Of a DNA stretch of 14,779 nucleotides, positions 1 to 7,257 are shown one piece after another (the first letter of the stretch is position 1; each line of letters opens with the position of its first letter). The notes under the pieces are model-generated. The model had not been told where the DNA came from, searched no databases, and saw nothing but the letters and a program-made list of their open reading frames with translations. Made by a program: the position numbers and the translations under genes. Origin of the DNA: JAVMKJ01 sp031732875 (GTDB lineage Bacteria; Pseudomonadota; Gammaproteobacteria; Competibacterales; Competibacteraceae); NCBI GenBank assembly GCA_031732875.1, contig JAVMKL010000273.1:1-14779 (forward strand), given 5' to 3'.

Positions 1-424
1 CTCCCAGTTCGCGCAATTCGGACAGGCGGGGAATGAGGGCGTCGAACGTGCCTTCGGCGGTGAAAACGCCGACGTGCAGTTCGTATATCACCCATTGCTC
101 CAGCGGTGACGGTTGCCAGCCCGCATCCGTCCAGGCGAAGGTGTGATCCACCACCCGCGACGGGCCATGCACCCCTTGCGGCTGGCTGTGGGAAGCAGGA
201 TCGGGGCGGTCGATTTCTCCATTCCACTGGTAGAAATAGAGGGCATCGGATTCGATGCCGGCACCGGTGGCATGCCAATAACCGCGCCCGTCGCGGGTCA
301 TCGGAATCAACCGCTCTTCGGGCGCGACCAGATGCACCGCCGCCTGCCTCAGCAAAGGCGCCCACAGGGCAAACGCACATTGGCGGTTGCCGAGATAGCG
401 TGAACCCGGTTCGAACGTGCTCAT
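1..424 (-). CDS. treZ: Malto-oligosyltrehalose trehalohydrolase, N-terminal part (gene runs off the left edge)
   Basis: The reverse strand from the ATG at 424-422 is open to the window edge and gives 141 residues. They read as the N-terminal carbohydrate-binding (E-set) module and the start of the GH13 barrel of TreZ: FALWAPL near residue 18, then RPDPASHSQPQGVHGPSRVV near residue 80, then WVIYELHVGVFTAEGTFDA near residue 115. The RPDPAS...QP.GVHGPS string and YELHVGTFT.EGTFD are typical of TreZ and separate it from GlgB and GlgX. The enzyme releases trehalose from maltooligosyl-trehalose made by TreY, in the cytoplasm. An AGGAGG Shine-Dalgarno (complement of 435-440) lies 10 bases before the ATG and fixes the start. 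The catalytic residues lie beyond the edge. Upstream on the same strand is a probable glgX remnant, fitting a glgX-treZ gene order. Confidence 0.85.
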   Translation of the reverse strand, partial: MSTFEPGSRYLGNRQCAFALWAPLLRQAAVHLVAPEERLIPMTRDGRGYWHATGAGIESDALYFYQWNGEIDRPDPASHSQPQGVHGPSRVVDHTFAWTDAGWQPSPLEQWVIYELHVGVFTAEGTFDALIPRLSELRELG

Positions 425-604
425 GAAAATAACGCCTCCTGGGTCGGTGGCGGTATCCATCACCGTACGCCATTCGCCCCGGTCGGTGACTGGGAAGACC
501 CAATTTCACGGGCTCATCGTCGGCGTCGAACAACAGACTGAACGCGAATCCCATTGGACCTTGAACCTCGATCCCAGCTTGGTCCGCTCCGACGCGTGGC
601 GTCG
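425..604 (-). pseudogene. Probable frameshifted C-terminal remnant of a GlgX-type glycogen debranching enzyme
   Basis: On the minus strand, one frame from about 604 reads VGADQAGIEVQGPMGFAFSL followed by LFDADDEPVKLGLP, and another reads TDRGEWRTVMDTATDPGG. The second frame is in frame with treZ. Read together with one base removed from the CCC run (complement of 492-494), they make a continuous segment like the C-terminal beta domain of GlgX/isoamylase-type enzymes (LLFNAxxEPxxFxLP...WxxVLDTA). Such genes often sit directly upstream of treZ. Upstream of about 604 the same frame stays open but I see no GlgX resemblance, so only roughly 55-60 residues are recognisable. This could be a decayed gene cut by an insertion or deletion, or one sequencing error on top of a truncation. 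The family assignment rests on short motifs only. Confidence 0.45.
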
Positions 605-609
605 CGATC

Positions 610-634
610 ACCCATCCTCCAGCGGAGGATGGGT
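610..634. repeat. Inverted repeat, 11-bp arms, 3-base loop
   Basis: ACCCATCCTCC, loop AGC, GGAGGATGGGT. The arms are perfect. There is no T-tract on either side, so it is not an obvious intrinsic terminator. It sits where GlgX-like sequence ends, and resembles in style the CCCTCTCCTCC/GGAGGAGAGGG hairpin at 9131-9153, so it may belong to a REP-like family. Confidence 0.6.
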
Positions 635-781
635 ATAGCCAGGCGAGTTCTGAATGCGGCAAATTCAGGCGATAGGAGGCGACGGCGGGTCGATAATGCT
701 TTTGGTGCCCTTTCCGACGCAAGGCGCGCCAGCCGCGCGGTCGGAATCCAGAGTACCGGACTCGGTTTCTGTACAGGAAGA

Positions 782-837
782 CCCTGAAACCGCGGAAGAG
801 TTTTCAGAACCCACAAACACCGGCCCTGAAACCGCGG
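782..837. repeat. 14-base direct repeat, two copies
   Basis: CCCTGAAACCGCGG occurs at 782-795 and again at 824-837, a 42-base period, in gene-free DNA upstream of the LysR gene. The function is unknown; it could be a remnant of a repeat element or a protein-binding pair. Confidence 0.5.
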
Positions 838-881
838 GTACCGACCCGCCATTAATTCATTAAACGAATAAATCCGGCATG

Positions 882-904
882 ATTCATCTTTGTTCATGAT
901 GAAT
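882..904. promoter_or_regulatory. Dyad ATTCAT-N11-ATGAAT, candidate LysR autoregulatory site
   Basis: A perfect 6+6 dyad with 11-base spacing lies just upstream of the LysR start (918) and ends two bases before its Shine-Dalgarno. LysR proteins commonly bind T-N11-A dyads and regulate themselves, so this is a reasonable operator candidate. Its closeness to the ribosome site would suit repression. No confident -35/-10 pair was found. Confidence 0.4.
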
Positions 905-917
905 GAGGAGCCCCATC

Positions 918-1817
918 ATGTCCGCCCAACTCGACCCCGATCTGTTGCGCACTTTCGTCGCCATCGTCGATGCCGGCGGCTTCACCCAAGCCGCGCGGCA
1001 GGTGCATCGGACGCAATCGGCCGTCTCCATGCAAGTGCGGCGGCTCGAGGAGACGCTGGACCGGGTGCTGTTCCAGCGCGACGGTCGCGGCGTGCAACTC
1101 GCGCCGGACGGAGAGGCGCTACTGGGCTACGCGCGCCGGCTGTTGAAACTGCACGACGAGGCCGTCGCCGCCTTGACCCGCCCGGATTTGTCCGGTCTGG
1201 TGCGCATCGGTACGCCGGACGATTATGTCGACCGCTTCCTGCCCGAAATCCTGGCGCGCTTCGCGTGCGCCTTCCCGCGCGTGCAGGTCGAAGTCCATTG
1301 CGAAACCAGCATGAATTTGCGGCGGATATTGACCGAGGATCGGCTGGATCTGGCGCTGATCACCTGCGCGCCAAGCGCGGAAACCGGCGAGGTGCTGCGC
1401 CGCGAGCCGACCGTATGGGCGACCGCCGAACGCCATCTCGCGCACGAGCACGAACCGTTGCCGCTGGCGTTGTTTCAGCCCGGCTGCCCGTTCCGGGACT
1501 GGGCGCTCGCCAGCCTGAACGAGCAGGGGCGGCCGTATCGGATCGCCTACACCAGCGCCAGCTTCAGCAGCATTCTGGCTGCGGTCACGGCCGGACTCGC
1601 GGTGACCGTGTTGTGCCGCAGCGTGCTGCCGGCGGGCGTGCGACCGCTGGGGGTCGGAGAGGGCTTTCCGTCGCTGCCGTCGGCGAGTATCACGCTGCAC
1701 CGGGGCCGCGCGGTTACGGTGGTGGCGGAGCGTTTGGCCGGTTACATTCGCGAGGGCTTCAGCGCGGACGCGCCGCCGGCTCGGCTCCCAACCCTCGACC
1801 GCGCGACGGCGGCTTGA
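918..1817 (+). CDS. LysR-family transcriptional regulator (LrhA/PecT-like)
   Basis: A 299-residue protein of normal LysR length. The N-terminal winged helix-turn-helix is clear: LDPDLLRTFVAIVDAGGFTQ (from residue 5), AARQVHRTQSAVSMQVRRLE (about 25-44), then LFQRDGRGVQLAPDGEALL. A helical linker follows, then a periplasmic-binding-protein-like effector domain (FLPEILARFACAFPRVQVEV; DLALITC). The DLLRTFVAIVDAGGFTQAA and HRTQSAVSMQ patterns are closest to the LrhA/HexA/PecT group. The start at 918 is chosen over the in-frame ATG at 903 because AGGAG (906-910) lies 7 bases before 918. It stands alone: the next gene is 224 bases downstream with its own leader. The ligand and targets cannot be read from sequence; the only nearby site is the dyad at 882-904. 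Confidence 0.9.
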   Translation: MSAQLDPDLLRTFVAIVDAGGFTQAARQVHRTQSAVSMQVRRLEETLDRVLFQRDGRGVQLAPDGEALLGYARRLLKLHDEAVAALTRPDLSGLVRIGTPDDYVDRFLPEILARFACAFPRVQVEVHCETSMNLRRILTEDRLDLALITCAPSAETGEVLRREPTVWATAERHLAHEHEPLPLALFQPGCPFRDWALASLNEQGRPYRIAYTSASFSSILAAVTAGLAVTVLCRSVLPAGVRPLGVGEGFPSLPSASITLHRGRAVTVVAERLAGYIREGFSADAPPARLPTLDRATAA

Positions 1818-2006
1818 GCCCGAATGACATTCAACCGATGACCGAACAGCCCGGGACTGGATCCTTGACCGCCCCCCTCCGGTTACACCGATGGGAACCG
1901 CGTCGAATCAATCCAACCGCCAATTGAGGGTCTGAAGCCCCTTTTGATGGGTGGGGCCAATCTTCCATCGTTCTGTTAGCCATTGCGGTTATTCATGTTT
2001 TATATT

Positions 2007-2026
2007 ACACTGATATATATCAGTGT
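2007..2026. promoter_or_regulatory. 20-bp perfect palindrome in the leader of the MerR/VWA operon (operator candidate)
   Basis: ACACTGATATATATCAGTGT is a perfect palindrome in a markedly AT-rich stretch, 15 bases before the first ATG of the MerR-like gene. MerR-family regulators bind palindromes of about this size within promoters and usually control their own operon, so autoregulation is likely (inference). I see no unambiguous -35/-10 pair; TATATT at 2001-2006 is the best -10-like element. Confidence 0.65.
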
Positions 2027-2041
2027 TAAGTTGATTTTTCC

Positions 2042-2698
2042 ATGAGAACGGCGATGGAATCACCATGGCGGCTGGACGAGTTGGTGCGGCGCAGCCAGCG
2101 CTTGCTGGCGTTGTTGCCGGGCGGCGAGGGCGACTCGCGGCGAGTGCGCTGGCGGCCCAACGAGCGGCTGGTGCGCTACTACACCACGCTGGGGCTGCTG
2201 GACCGGCCGGCGGAACTGCGCGGGCGGACGGCGTACTACCGCGATCGCCATCTGTTGCAGTTGCTGGCGATCAAATCCTTACAGGCACGGGGCCAGAGCC
2301 TGCAAGCGGTGCAGGCGCGGTTGGCAGGGCAGTCGAACGCGGCGCTGGCGGCGCTGATCGGCCTGCCGCCGGATTGGGTAGAGCGGCTGGATGCCGGAGA
2401 TCGGCGAACGATCGAGACCCCGCCGCCGCCGAGCCAGGTGGCGGAACCGGCACCGGGCGGCGCGCGGTTCTGGGAGCGTTCTCCCGGTCCCGCTGCTCCA
2501 TCCGCTCCCTCTGCCACGGGCGCGCCGGCCCTGCCGGTGGAGGAATGCCTGGTGGTGAGGTTGGCGCCCGGCGTCCGGTTGTCGATCGATCGCCGCCGGT
2601 ATCCCGAACTCGATGCGAACTCGTTGCGGGACGCGGCGCGGGCCTTGCGCGCCTGCCTGCGTGCCGCTCGACCTCCGGAGGAGAACGACGATGCTTGA
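2042..2698 (+). CDS. MerR-like transcriptional regulator
   Basis: A 218-residue protein. Residues about 38-95 form a MerR-type winged helix-turn-helix (RPNERLVRYYTTLGLLDRP, then GRTAYYRDRHLLQLLAIKSL and QARGQSLQAVQARLAG). A Pro/Ala-rich linker (about 122-162) leads to a short C-terminal domain (about 165-210, ECLVVRLAPGVRLSIDRRRY) with a helical end. There is no cysteine cluster for metal sensing, so it is not a classical metal-responsive MerR. Neither ATG 2042 nor the in-frame ATG 2054 has a strong Shine-Dalgarno; 2042 is kept as the longer form. Its stop overlaps the next gene's ATG by 8 bases, so the two are cotranslated, and the palindrome at 2007-2026 probably makes the operon self-regulated. 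The signal sensed is unknown. Confidence 0.8.
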   Translation: MRTAMESPWRLDELVRRSQRLLALLPGGEGDSRRVRWRPNERLVRYYTTLGLLDRPAELRGRTAYYRDRHLLQLLAIKSLQARGQSLQAVQARLAGQSNAALAALIGLPPDWVERLDAGDRRTIETPPPPSQVAEPAPGGARFWERSPGPAAPSAPSATGAPALPVEECLVVRLAPGVRLSIDRRRYPELDANSLRDAARALRACLRAARPPEENDDA

Positions 2699-5078
2699 TG
2701 CCATGAAGATCCTGGACGAGGCGCCAGCCTGGAGCGAGGCGGGCGCCGAGGAAGCCGGTTTCGGCTGTCTGGACACGGTTTGCGGCGGCTTGCCGCTGCA
2801 ACGGCTGGCGGTGAACGGACGTATCACCGGCTTGCTGTACCGGCTTTCGGTGACGCAGACCTTCGTCAACGCCCACGCCGAGCCGCTGGAGGCCACCTAT
2901 ATTTTCCCGCTCCCGGCGCGGGCCGGCGTCACCCAATTCCGGTTGCGGGTCGGCGAGCGGGTGATCGAGGGCGTGCTGAAGGAGCGCGGCGCGGCGCGGG
3001 AAGAGTACGACTGGGCCATCCAGCGGGGCCACCGCGCGGCCATCGCCGAGGAGGAACGGCCCGAGGTGTTCACGATGCGGGCGGGCAACATCCCGCCGGG
3101 CGAGGTGGTGACGGTGGATCTGGAACTGGCCGGCCCGCTGGCGGTGGCCGACGGCGAGGCGACGTTCCGCTTCCCGCTGGTGGTGGCGCCGCGCTACATC
3201 CCCGGCGTGCCGCTGGACGGTCCTGGGGTCGGGCTGGGGACGGTGCCGGACACCGACGCCGTGCCCGATGCCAGCCGCATCGTGCCGCCGGTCCTGCTGC
3301 CGGGGCAACCCAACCCGGTGCATCTGGAATTCCACCTCGAACTCGATCCCGCCGGACTGCCGCTGAGCGATCCGCGCGCCAGCCTGCACGCCCTCCGGTT
3401 GGGCCAAACCGTGGAGGGGTTGCGGGTCGTCGAACTCACCCCCGGCGCCGAACGGCTGGACCGGGATATCATCCTGCGGTTCCGGGTTGGCGAGGAAACG
3501 ATTCACGGCGGTATCAGCGTCCACCGGGACCCGGACGGGGAGGTCACCGCGCTGCTGACCGTGGCGCCGCCCGCGACGCTGCCCGCGACCTTCCGCTCCC
3601 GCGACGTGGTGGTGGTACTCGACCGCTCCGGATCGATGGGCGGCTGGAAGATGGCGGCGGCGCGGCGGGCGGCGGCGCGGCTGATCGACACCTTGACCGA
3701 GCGGGACCGCTTCGGGCTGATCCTGTTCGACGACCGGCTGGAGGAGCCCGCGCCCAGCGCCGGACGGCTGGTCCCCGCCACCGACCGCGCCCGCTTCCGG
3801 GCGGTGGAATTCCTGGCCCGGGTCGAGGCGCGCGGCGGCACCGAGATCGCGCCCGCGCTGGCCCGCGCTCTTCAGTATTTCCCCAGCCCACCCGAGCCCG
3901 ACCGGGAGCGGATCCTGCTGTTCGTCACCGACGGCCAGGTCGGCAACGAGGATCAGTTGCTGCGTCAGATCCACCAGCAGGCGCGGGACTGCCGGATCTT
4001 CGCCGTCGGCATCGACCGGGCGGTCAACGCCGCGCTGCTGGAACGGCTGGCCGGGTACGGCGGAGGGCATTGCGAGCTGGTCGAGTCGGAAGACCGGCTG
4101 GATGACGTGTTGCGCGCCGTGCATCGCCGGCTGGGCGCGCCGCTGCTGACCGATCTGCGGCTGGAGCCGGCGCTGGACGACCTGGCGCCCGACGCCACCG
4201 ATCTGTTCCCCGGCGTGCCCCTGCGCCTGGGCGGACGGTGGTCCGGCCCCGTGCCGACCCGGTTCACCGTGACCGGACGTACTCCCGAGGGCGCCGTCTT
4301 CCAGCAGACGCTCGTCCCGGTCGAGACCCCGGACAGCGCGGCGCGGACGATCTGGGCGCGGGCGCGGGTGCTCGATCTGGAGCACCGCTTTGCCGCCGGC
4401 GCCGGCCATGATGCCGGGCTGGCGGAGGCGATCGCCGCGTTCTCGCTGAAATATGGGGTGTTGTGCCGTTTTACCGCCTTCGTCGCGGTGGACCGGTCGG
4501 AGGTGGTCAACGCCGGCGGCGAGCTGCACCAGGTCGTCCAGACGGTGGAATTGCCAGCCGAATGGGCGATACCGGTGCTCGCCTGCGCGCCGCCGCCGAT
4601 GGCGCCGATGGTCGCGTCGATGAGGGGGACGAGCCGTCTGTTTTCGGCCGGCATTGGCGACCATCTGGGATATCCCCGCGAAGACTTCCCGATGCTCGCG
4701 GAGCCGCCCGCCGCGGCCCCACAGCCGACGAAACGGCTTGGAGTCACCGATCGCGTTGAAATCGGTCGAAAGCGTTCGATGCGGAGGCCGGCGCAACCGG
4801 TTCCGTTGCCGCCCTGGTTCGAACGGTTGGAAACGGGCCTGAACGCCCCGGTTCCGGATAACGCCGAACTGCTTGCCGCCCTGCGGGAAGCCCTGGCGGC
4901 GCTGGATGCCCTGGGCAAGCCGGCCGCCGAACTGGTCAGGGAGGGGAGGGCAATCGCCCGGCGGCTCGAAGGGGACGAGGATGATGCGAGGGTACGGCTC
5001 GAAGCCTGGTCGCGGCGGGTCCGGGAATGGCTGGAACAGCCGCCCGGCCGGAAACGGCGCTGGTTCTGGTGGAAATGA
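2691..5078 (+). CDS. VIT and VWA domain protein (inter-alpha-trypsin-inhibitor heavy-chain-like)
   Basis: A 795-residue protein. Residues about 28-165 form a VIT domain (VTQTFVNAHAEPLEATYIFP, GVLKERGAAREEYDWAI, RAGNIPPGEVVTVDLELAG). Residues about 305-480 form a VWA domain with a complete MIDAS: D311-R-S313-G-S315, T384 in RGGTEIAPAL and D414 in FVTDGQVGNE, so divalent-cation-dependent ligand binding is likely. The C-terminal 250 residues are Pro/Arg-rich and end in a basic, Trp-rich tail (RRWFWWK). I see no signal peptide or transmembrane segment, so it is probably cytoplasmic. GGAGGAG (2677-2683) lies 7 bases before ATG 2691, which decides against in-frame starts further upstream. It overlaps the MerR-like gene. 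Bacterial VIT-VWA proteins are widespread but their role is poorly defined; a scaffold or adhesion-type interaction is all I would infer. Confidence 0.88.
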   Translation: MLDAMKILDEAPAWSEAGAEEAGFGCLDTVCGGLPLQRLAVNGRITGLLYRLSVTQTFVNAHAEPLEATYIFPLPARAGVTQFRLRVGERVIEGVLKERGAAREEYDWAIQRGHRAAIAEEERPEVFTMRAGNIPPGEVVTVDLELAGPLAVADGEATFRFPLVVAPRYIPGVPLDGPGVGLGTVPDTDAVPDASRIVPPVLLPGQPNPVHLEFHLELDPAGLPLSDPRASLHALRLGQTVEGLRVVELTPGAERLDRDIILRFRVGEETIHGGISVHRDPDGEVTALLTVAPPATLPATFRSRDVVVVLDRSGSMGGWKMAAARRAAARLIDTLTERDRFGLILFDDRLEEPAPSAGRLVPATDRARFRAVEFLARVEARGGTEIAPALARALQYFPSPPEPDRERILLFVTDGQVGNEDQLLRQIHQQARDCRIFAVGIDRAVNAALLERLAGYGGGHCELVESEDRLDDVLRAVHRRLGAPLLTDLRLEPALDDLAPDATDLFPGVPLRLGGRWSGPVPTRFTVTGRTPEGAVFQQTLVPVETPDSAARTIWARARVLDLEHRFAAGAGHDAGLAEAIAAFSLKYGVLCRFTAFVAVDRSEVVNAGGELHQVVQTVELPAEWAIPVLACAPPPMAPMVASMRGTSRLFSAGIGDHLGYPREDFPMLAEPPAAAPQPTKRLGVTDRVEIGRKRSMRRPAQPVPLPPWFERLETGLNAPVPDNAELLAALREALAALDALGKPAAELVREGRAIARRLEGDEDDARVRLEAWSRRVREWLEQPPGRKRRWFWWK

Positions 5079-5179
5079 CGCAGGGCGACGGCGAACTCGA
5101 GATTGTGTTCGAAGCCGGCGAGCATCCGACTGACCGGCGCGCGGTCGAGTTGGGCCGGACTCGGTCCGACGGGAATGGA

Positions 5180-6334
5180 TCACGGTGGGTTCGGCGCCAG
5201 CACCCAGCCTTCCATCAGCCGCCGGGCGCTGCGCCGCATGATCACCTTCTCCGCCCGCCATTCGCCGTCCCGCCGCGCCACCGCCGCGCCGACCGCCATC
5301 ACCCCGGCGGCGTGGCCGATTCTGACCTCGGCGCCGGAGGCGAGCCGGCCGCCGACCAGTTCGTGGGCCAGCGTGCCGGGCAACACGGTGGCCACGGCCA
5401 GCGCGACCGCGCCGGTGGCGGTGAAGGCGTGATGCAGGGCGCCCATCGACAGGATGCGGGCGGTCAGATCGATCTCGCCGGCGGTGATCGGGGCACCGTC
5501 CGAAGCCAGGTAATCCTGGGCCGGAGCGAGGAAGGCCAGTTTGGGGGTGTGGGGACGGCGGGCCGTGGCTTCTTCCGGGCTGGCCGCCAGCCCCATGGCC
5601 ACCGCGCCCCGGGCGCGAATGGCCTCGCAGCGGGCGAGCAGGGCGGCGTCGCGGTTGAATTCGGCCCGGCTCTCGCGGCCGGTGAGTCCCAGGTCGGCGG
5701 CGCGCGCCAGGATGGTCGGATTGCCGGCATCGATCAGACTGACCCGGATCGAGCCGAATTCGGGCACGTCGAGCAGGTCCGTCGGCCGGCCGGTCGGCAG
5801 CAGGGCGGTCTCGCCGCCGCCGGGGTCGAGAAAGTCGAGCACGATCTCCGCGCCGGGGAAGGCCACGCCGGCCAGGCGAAAGTCGCCGCTTTCCACAGCC
5901 TGGCCGTCGCGTACCGGGACATGGGCGACGATGGTTTTGGCGATGTTGGCCTGCCAGATGCAAATGGCGGCGATGCCGTCCGGGGGCGGGGCGATCAGGC
6001 CGCGCGCCAGGGCGAACACGCCGACCGCGGCGCTGAGGTTGCCGCAGTTGCCGGACCAGTCGATCACCGGTTCGCCGACCGCCACGGCGCCGAAGCGGTA
6101 ATCCAGGTCGAAACCCGGCCGGGTGGAGCGGGCCACCAGCGCCACCTTGCTGGTGCTGGACGTGGCGCCGCCGAGGCCGTCCATCTGGGTGCCGTAGGGG
6201 TCGGGGCTGCCGAGGGCGCGCAACAGCAGCGCGTCGCGTCGCACCGGGTCGGCGGGCAGGTCGACGGGGTCGAAAAAAAGGCCCTTGCTGGTGCCGCCGC
6301 GCATCCAGGTGGCCGGGAGTCGGATCGTGGACAT
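5180..6334 (-). CDS. prpF: PrpF-family isomerase (2-methylaconitate cis-trans isomerase or related tautomerase)
   Basis: A 384-residue protein, close to the usual PrpF length of about 390. The N-terminus (MSTIRLPATWMRGGTSKGLF), GLGGATSSTSKVALVA with Lys63, and DWSGNCGNLSAAVG with Cys97 are PrpF signatures; these correspond to the lysine and cysteine active-site residues known in the family, which has the diaminopimelate-epimerase fold. PrpF isomerises 2-methylaconitate in the AcnD-dependent methylcitrate cycle of propionate breakdown, but family members also act as 4-oxalomesaconate tautomerases. No prpB, prpC or acnD is in the window, so the substrate is open. There is no strong Shine-Dalgarno before ATG 6334. 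It converges on the VIT-VWA gene, leaving 101 bases (5079-5179) in which I see only a weak CGGAC-TCG-GTCCG hairpin (5156-5168). Confidence 0.88.
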   Translation of the reverse strand: MSTIRLPATWMRGGTSKGLFFDPVDLPADPVRRDALLLRALGSPDPYGTQMDGLGGATSSTSKVALVARSTRPGFDLDYRFGAVAVGEPVIDWSGNCGNLSAAVGVFALARGLIAPPPDGIAAICIWQANIAKTIVAHVPVRDGQAVESGDFRLAGVAFPGAEIVLDFLDPGGGETALLPTGRPTDLLDVPEFGSIRVSLIDAGNPTILARAADLGLTGRESRAEFNRDAALLARCEAIRARGAVAMGLAASPEEATARRPHTPKLAFLAPAQDYLASDGAPITAGEIDLTARILSMGALHHAFTATGAVALAVATVLPGTLAHELVGGRLASGAEVRIGHAAGVMAVGAAVARRDGEWRAEKVIMRRSARRLMEGWVLAPNPP

Positions 6335-6376
6335 GGCTGAATCGTTCGGTTGTCGCCGGGGTGCCGGATTATTCTA

Positions 6377-6395
6377 ACCGCCGGGGATCGGCGGT
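6377..6395 (-). terminator. Hairpin after the small exported-protein gene, weak terminator candidate
   Basis: Inverted repeat ACCGCCG / CGGCGGT with a 5-base loop. On the minus strand it is followed by TTAGAATAAT rather than a clean T-run. It lies between the end of the small gene (6435) and the start of prpF (6334), so it may separate their transcripts. Confidence 0.35.
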
Positions 6396-6434
6396 GTCGT
6401 CGCGGCGGGTCCGGCGGGCGATTGCCGAACGCGA

Positions 6435-6749
6435 TTATTGGCTGATCCGCTCGTAACAGGTTTCGAAGCCGTGAACCGCCATGCAGCGTTCGAACGCGGC
6501 GCAAAACGCATCGCCGTAAGCGGCGGCGCAGGTATAGGGATCGTAGCGGTCGTCCGCCGTGCCGGTGGGGTAGGCGTACCGGTCCTCGTCGGCGCCATTG
6601 GACGCCAGCAGCGTGCCGGCGACTTCCGTGTAGGCGGCGGTGGAGGACGAGACCCAGGCGCCGTCCTGGGCCAGCGCGACCTGGCCGGTACCGCCCAGAA
6701 TCAAACCGAGCGCCAGAGCCATCGACCGCTTTGTTGTTGGAATCGCCAT
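6435..6749 (-). CDS. Small exported protein with twin CX8C motif
   Basis: A 104-residue protein that I do not recognise. The N-terminus is a typical Sec signal peptide: MAIPTTKRSM basic region, hydrophobic ALALGLILGG, and ALA at residues 25-27 before Gln28. The mature part is about 77 residues, acidic and Tyr-rich in the middle. Its C-terminal third carries four cysteines in a symmetric CX8C-X5-CX8C pattern (Cys74, 83, 89, 98; TCAAAYGDAFC and CMAVHGFETC), suggesting two disulphides pinning a helical hairpin in the periplasm or outside. GGAGA (complement of 6757-6761) lies 7 bases before the chosen ATG at 6749 and, with the signal peptide, decides against longer in-frame starts. It is on the same strand as prpF, 100 bases upstream, but a joint operon is doubtful. 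Confidence 0.72.
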   Translation of the reverse strand: MAIPTTKRSMALALGLILGGTGQVALAQDGAWVSSSTAAYTEVAGTLLASNGADEDRYAYPTGTADDRYDPYTCAAAYGDAFCAAFERCMAVHGFETCYERISQ

Positions 6750-7230
6750 CGCTTTGTCTCCGTTGGGAGTGTTGAACTGGAACCGGATCGCCCCGCTGGG
6801 GGAAAGTCCGGCCAGTCGGAGCACGCGCCGTGCCAAGCATGAATTTTGGGTTTTTCGGGTAGTAGGAAGGATCAAACTGCCTATTTGTCGGAAGATTTTT
6901 TCCAGAAATCGGGCGTGGGGGAGGCGATCCGGCGACCGAACCGGTCATGGTGGCCGGGTCAAATCGGACCGGAGTGGTTCCTTTCTTGCTTGGTGGGTCG
7001 GGATGGTGGGGGTTCCCAACCGGAGTGCTGAAGCGTGGTCGAGCGCAGCGAACGCCTCCACAAGTTGGCCGAGCACCCGCTACTGCTTGCTGCGGCAACT
7101 TCGATTTTTGGGTAGTGTTGCGTCCGGCCTTGGTTCGTTGGCTCCGGCCTCCGAAATCTCCATACTCCGGGACTCCGACTCCCGGCTTCTGGAGGGGGTG
7201 CGGCGAGATGTCCCCCGCCGCGCGGCGTTT
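6750..7230. other. Gene-free stretch upstream of the toxin-antitoxin pair
   Basis: Open frames cross this stretch on both strands (for example minus 7237-6959), but their products are low-complexity Arg/Ser/Pro-rich, lack ribosome sites and resemble translated repeat DNA. Near-copies of TTTTTnGGGTAGT occur at about 6854 and 7091. I see no RNA gene. It probably holds the divergent control regions of the small exported protein and of the toxin-antitoxin pair. Confidence 0.5.
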
Positions 7231-7250
7231 TAACCATATATGGTTATAAT
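7231..7250 (+). promoter_or_regulatory. Promoter -10 box with overlapping 16-bp palindrome (toxin-antitoxin operator)
   Basis: TAACCATATATGGTTA (7231-7246) is a perfect palindrome overlapping a consensus -10 box TATAAT (7245-7250). No good -35 hexamer is seen at the normal distance. Transcription from this -10 would start at about 7256-7258, right at the toxin ATG at 7258. A repressor bound to the palindrome would block the -10 box, the usual arrangement for toxin-antitoxin autoregulation. Confidence 0.6.
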
Positions 7251-7257
7251 GCTATAT

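Larger units (their letters stand above)
605..881. other. Gene-free stretch with hairpin and direct repeat
   Basis: No convincing gene. A minus-strand frame (897-514) is open but its product is Arg/Pro-rich, lacks recognisable motifs and has no good ribosome site, so I do not call it. The stretch holds an 11-bp-arm hairpin (610-634) and a 14-base direct repeat (782-795 and 824-837). It looks like a decayed repeat or insertion between the glgX remnant and the LysR gene. Confidence 0.5.

Noticed and set aside
514..897. 127-codon minus-strand frame between the glgX remnant and the LysR gene
   Set aside because: No ribosome site, no recognisable motif, Arg-rich composition. It spans the hairpin, the direct repeat and the frame next to GlgX-like sequence.
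1937..1957. GCCCC/GGGGC hairpin as LysR terminator
   Set aside because: Arms of only 5 bp with an 11-base loop and no T-run; too weak to call.
2271..5963. Very long open frame (1230 codons) on the minus strand, antisense to the MerR-like and VIT-VWA genes and running into the prpF region
   Set aside because: The product is Arg/Pro/Gly-rich with no domains. The opposite strand has clear VIT and VWA domains and a good ribosome site. It is a typical antisense shadow in GC-rich DNA.
6959..7237. 92-codon minus-strand frame upstream of the toxin gene
   Set aside because: Low-complexity Ser/Arg/Pro-rich product, no Shine-Dalgarno, and its start lies within the toxin-antitoxin palindrome; it reads like translated intergenic repeat DNA.
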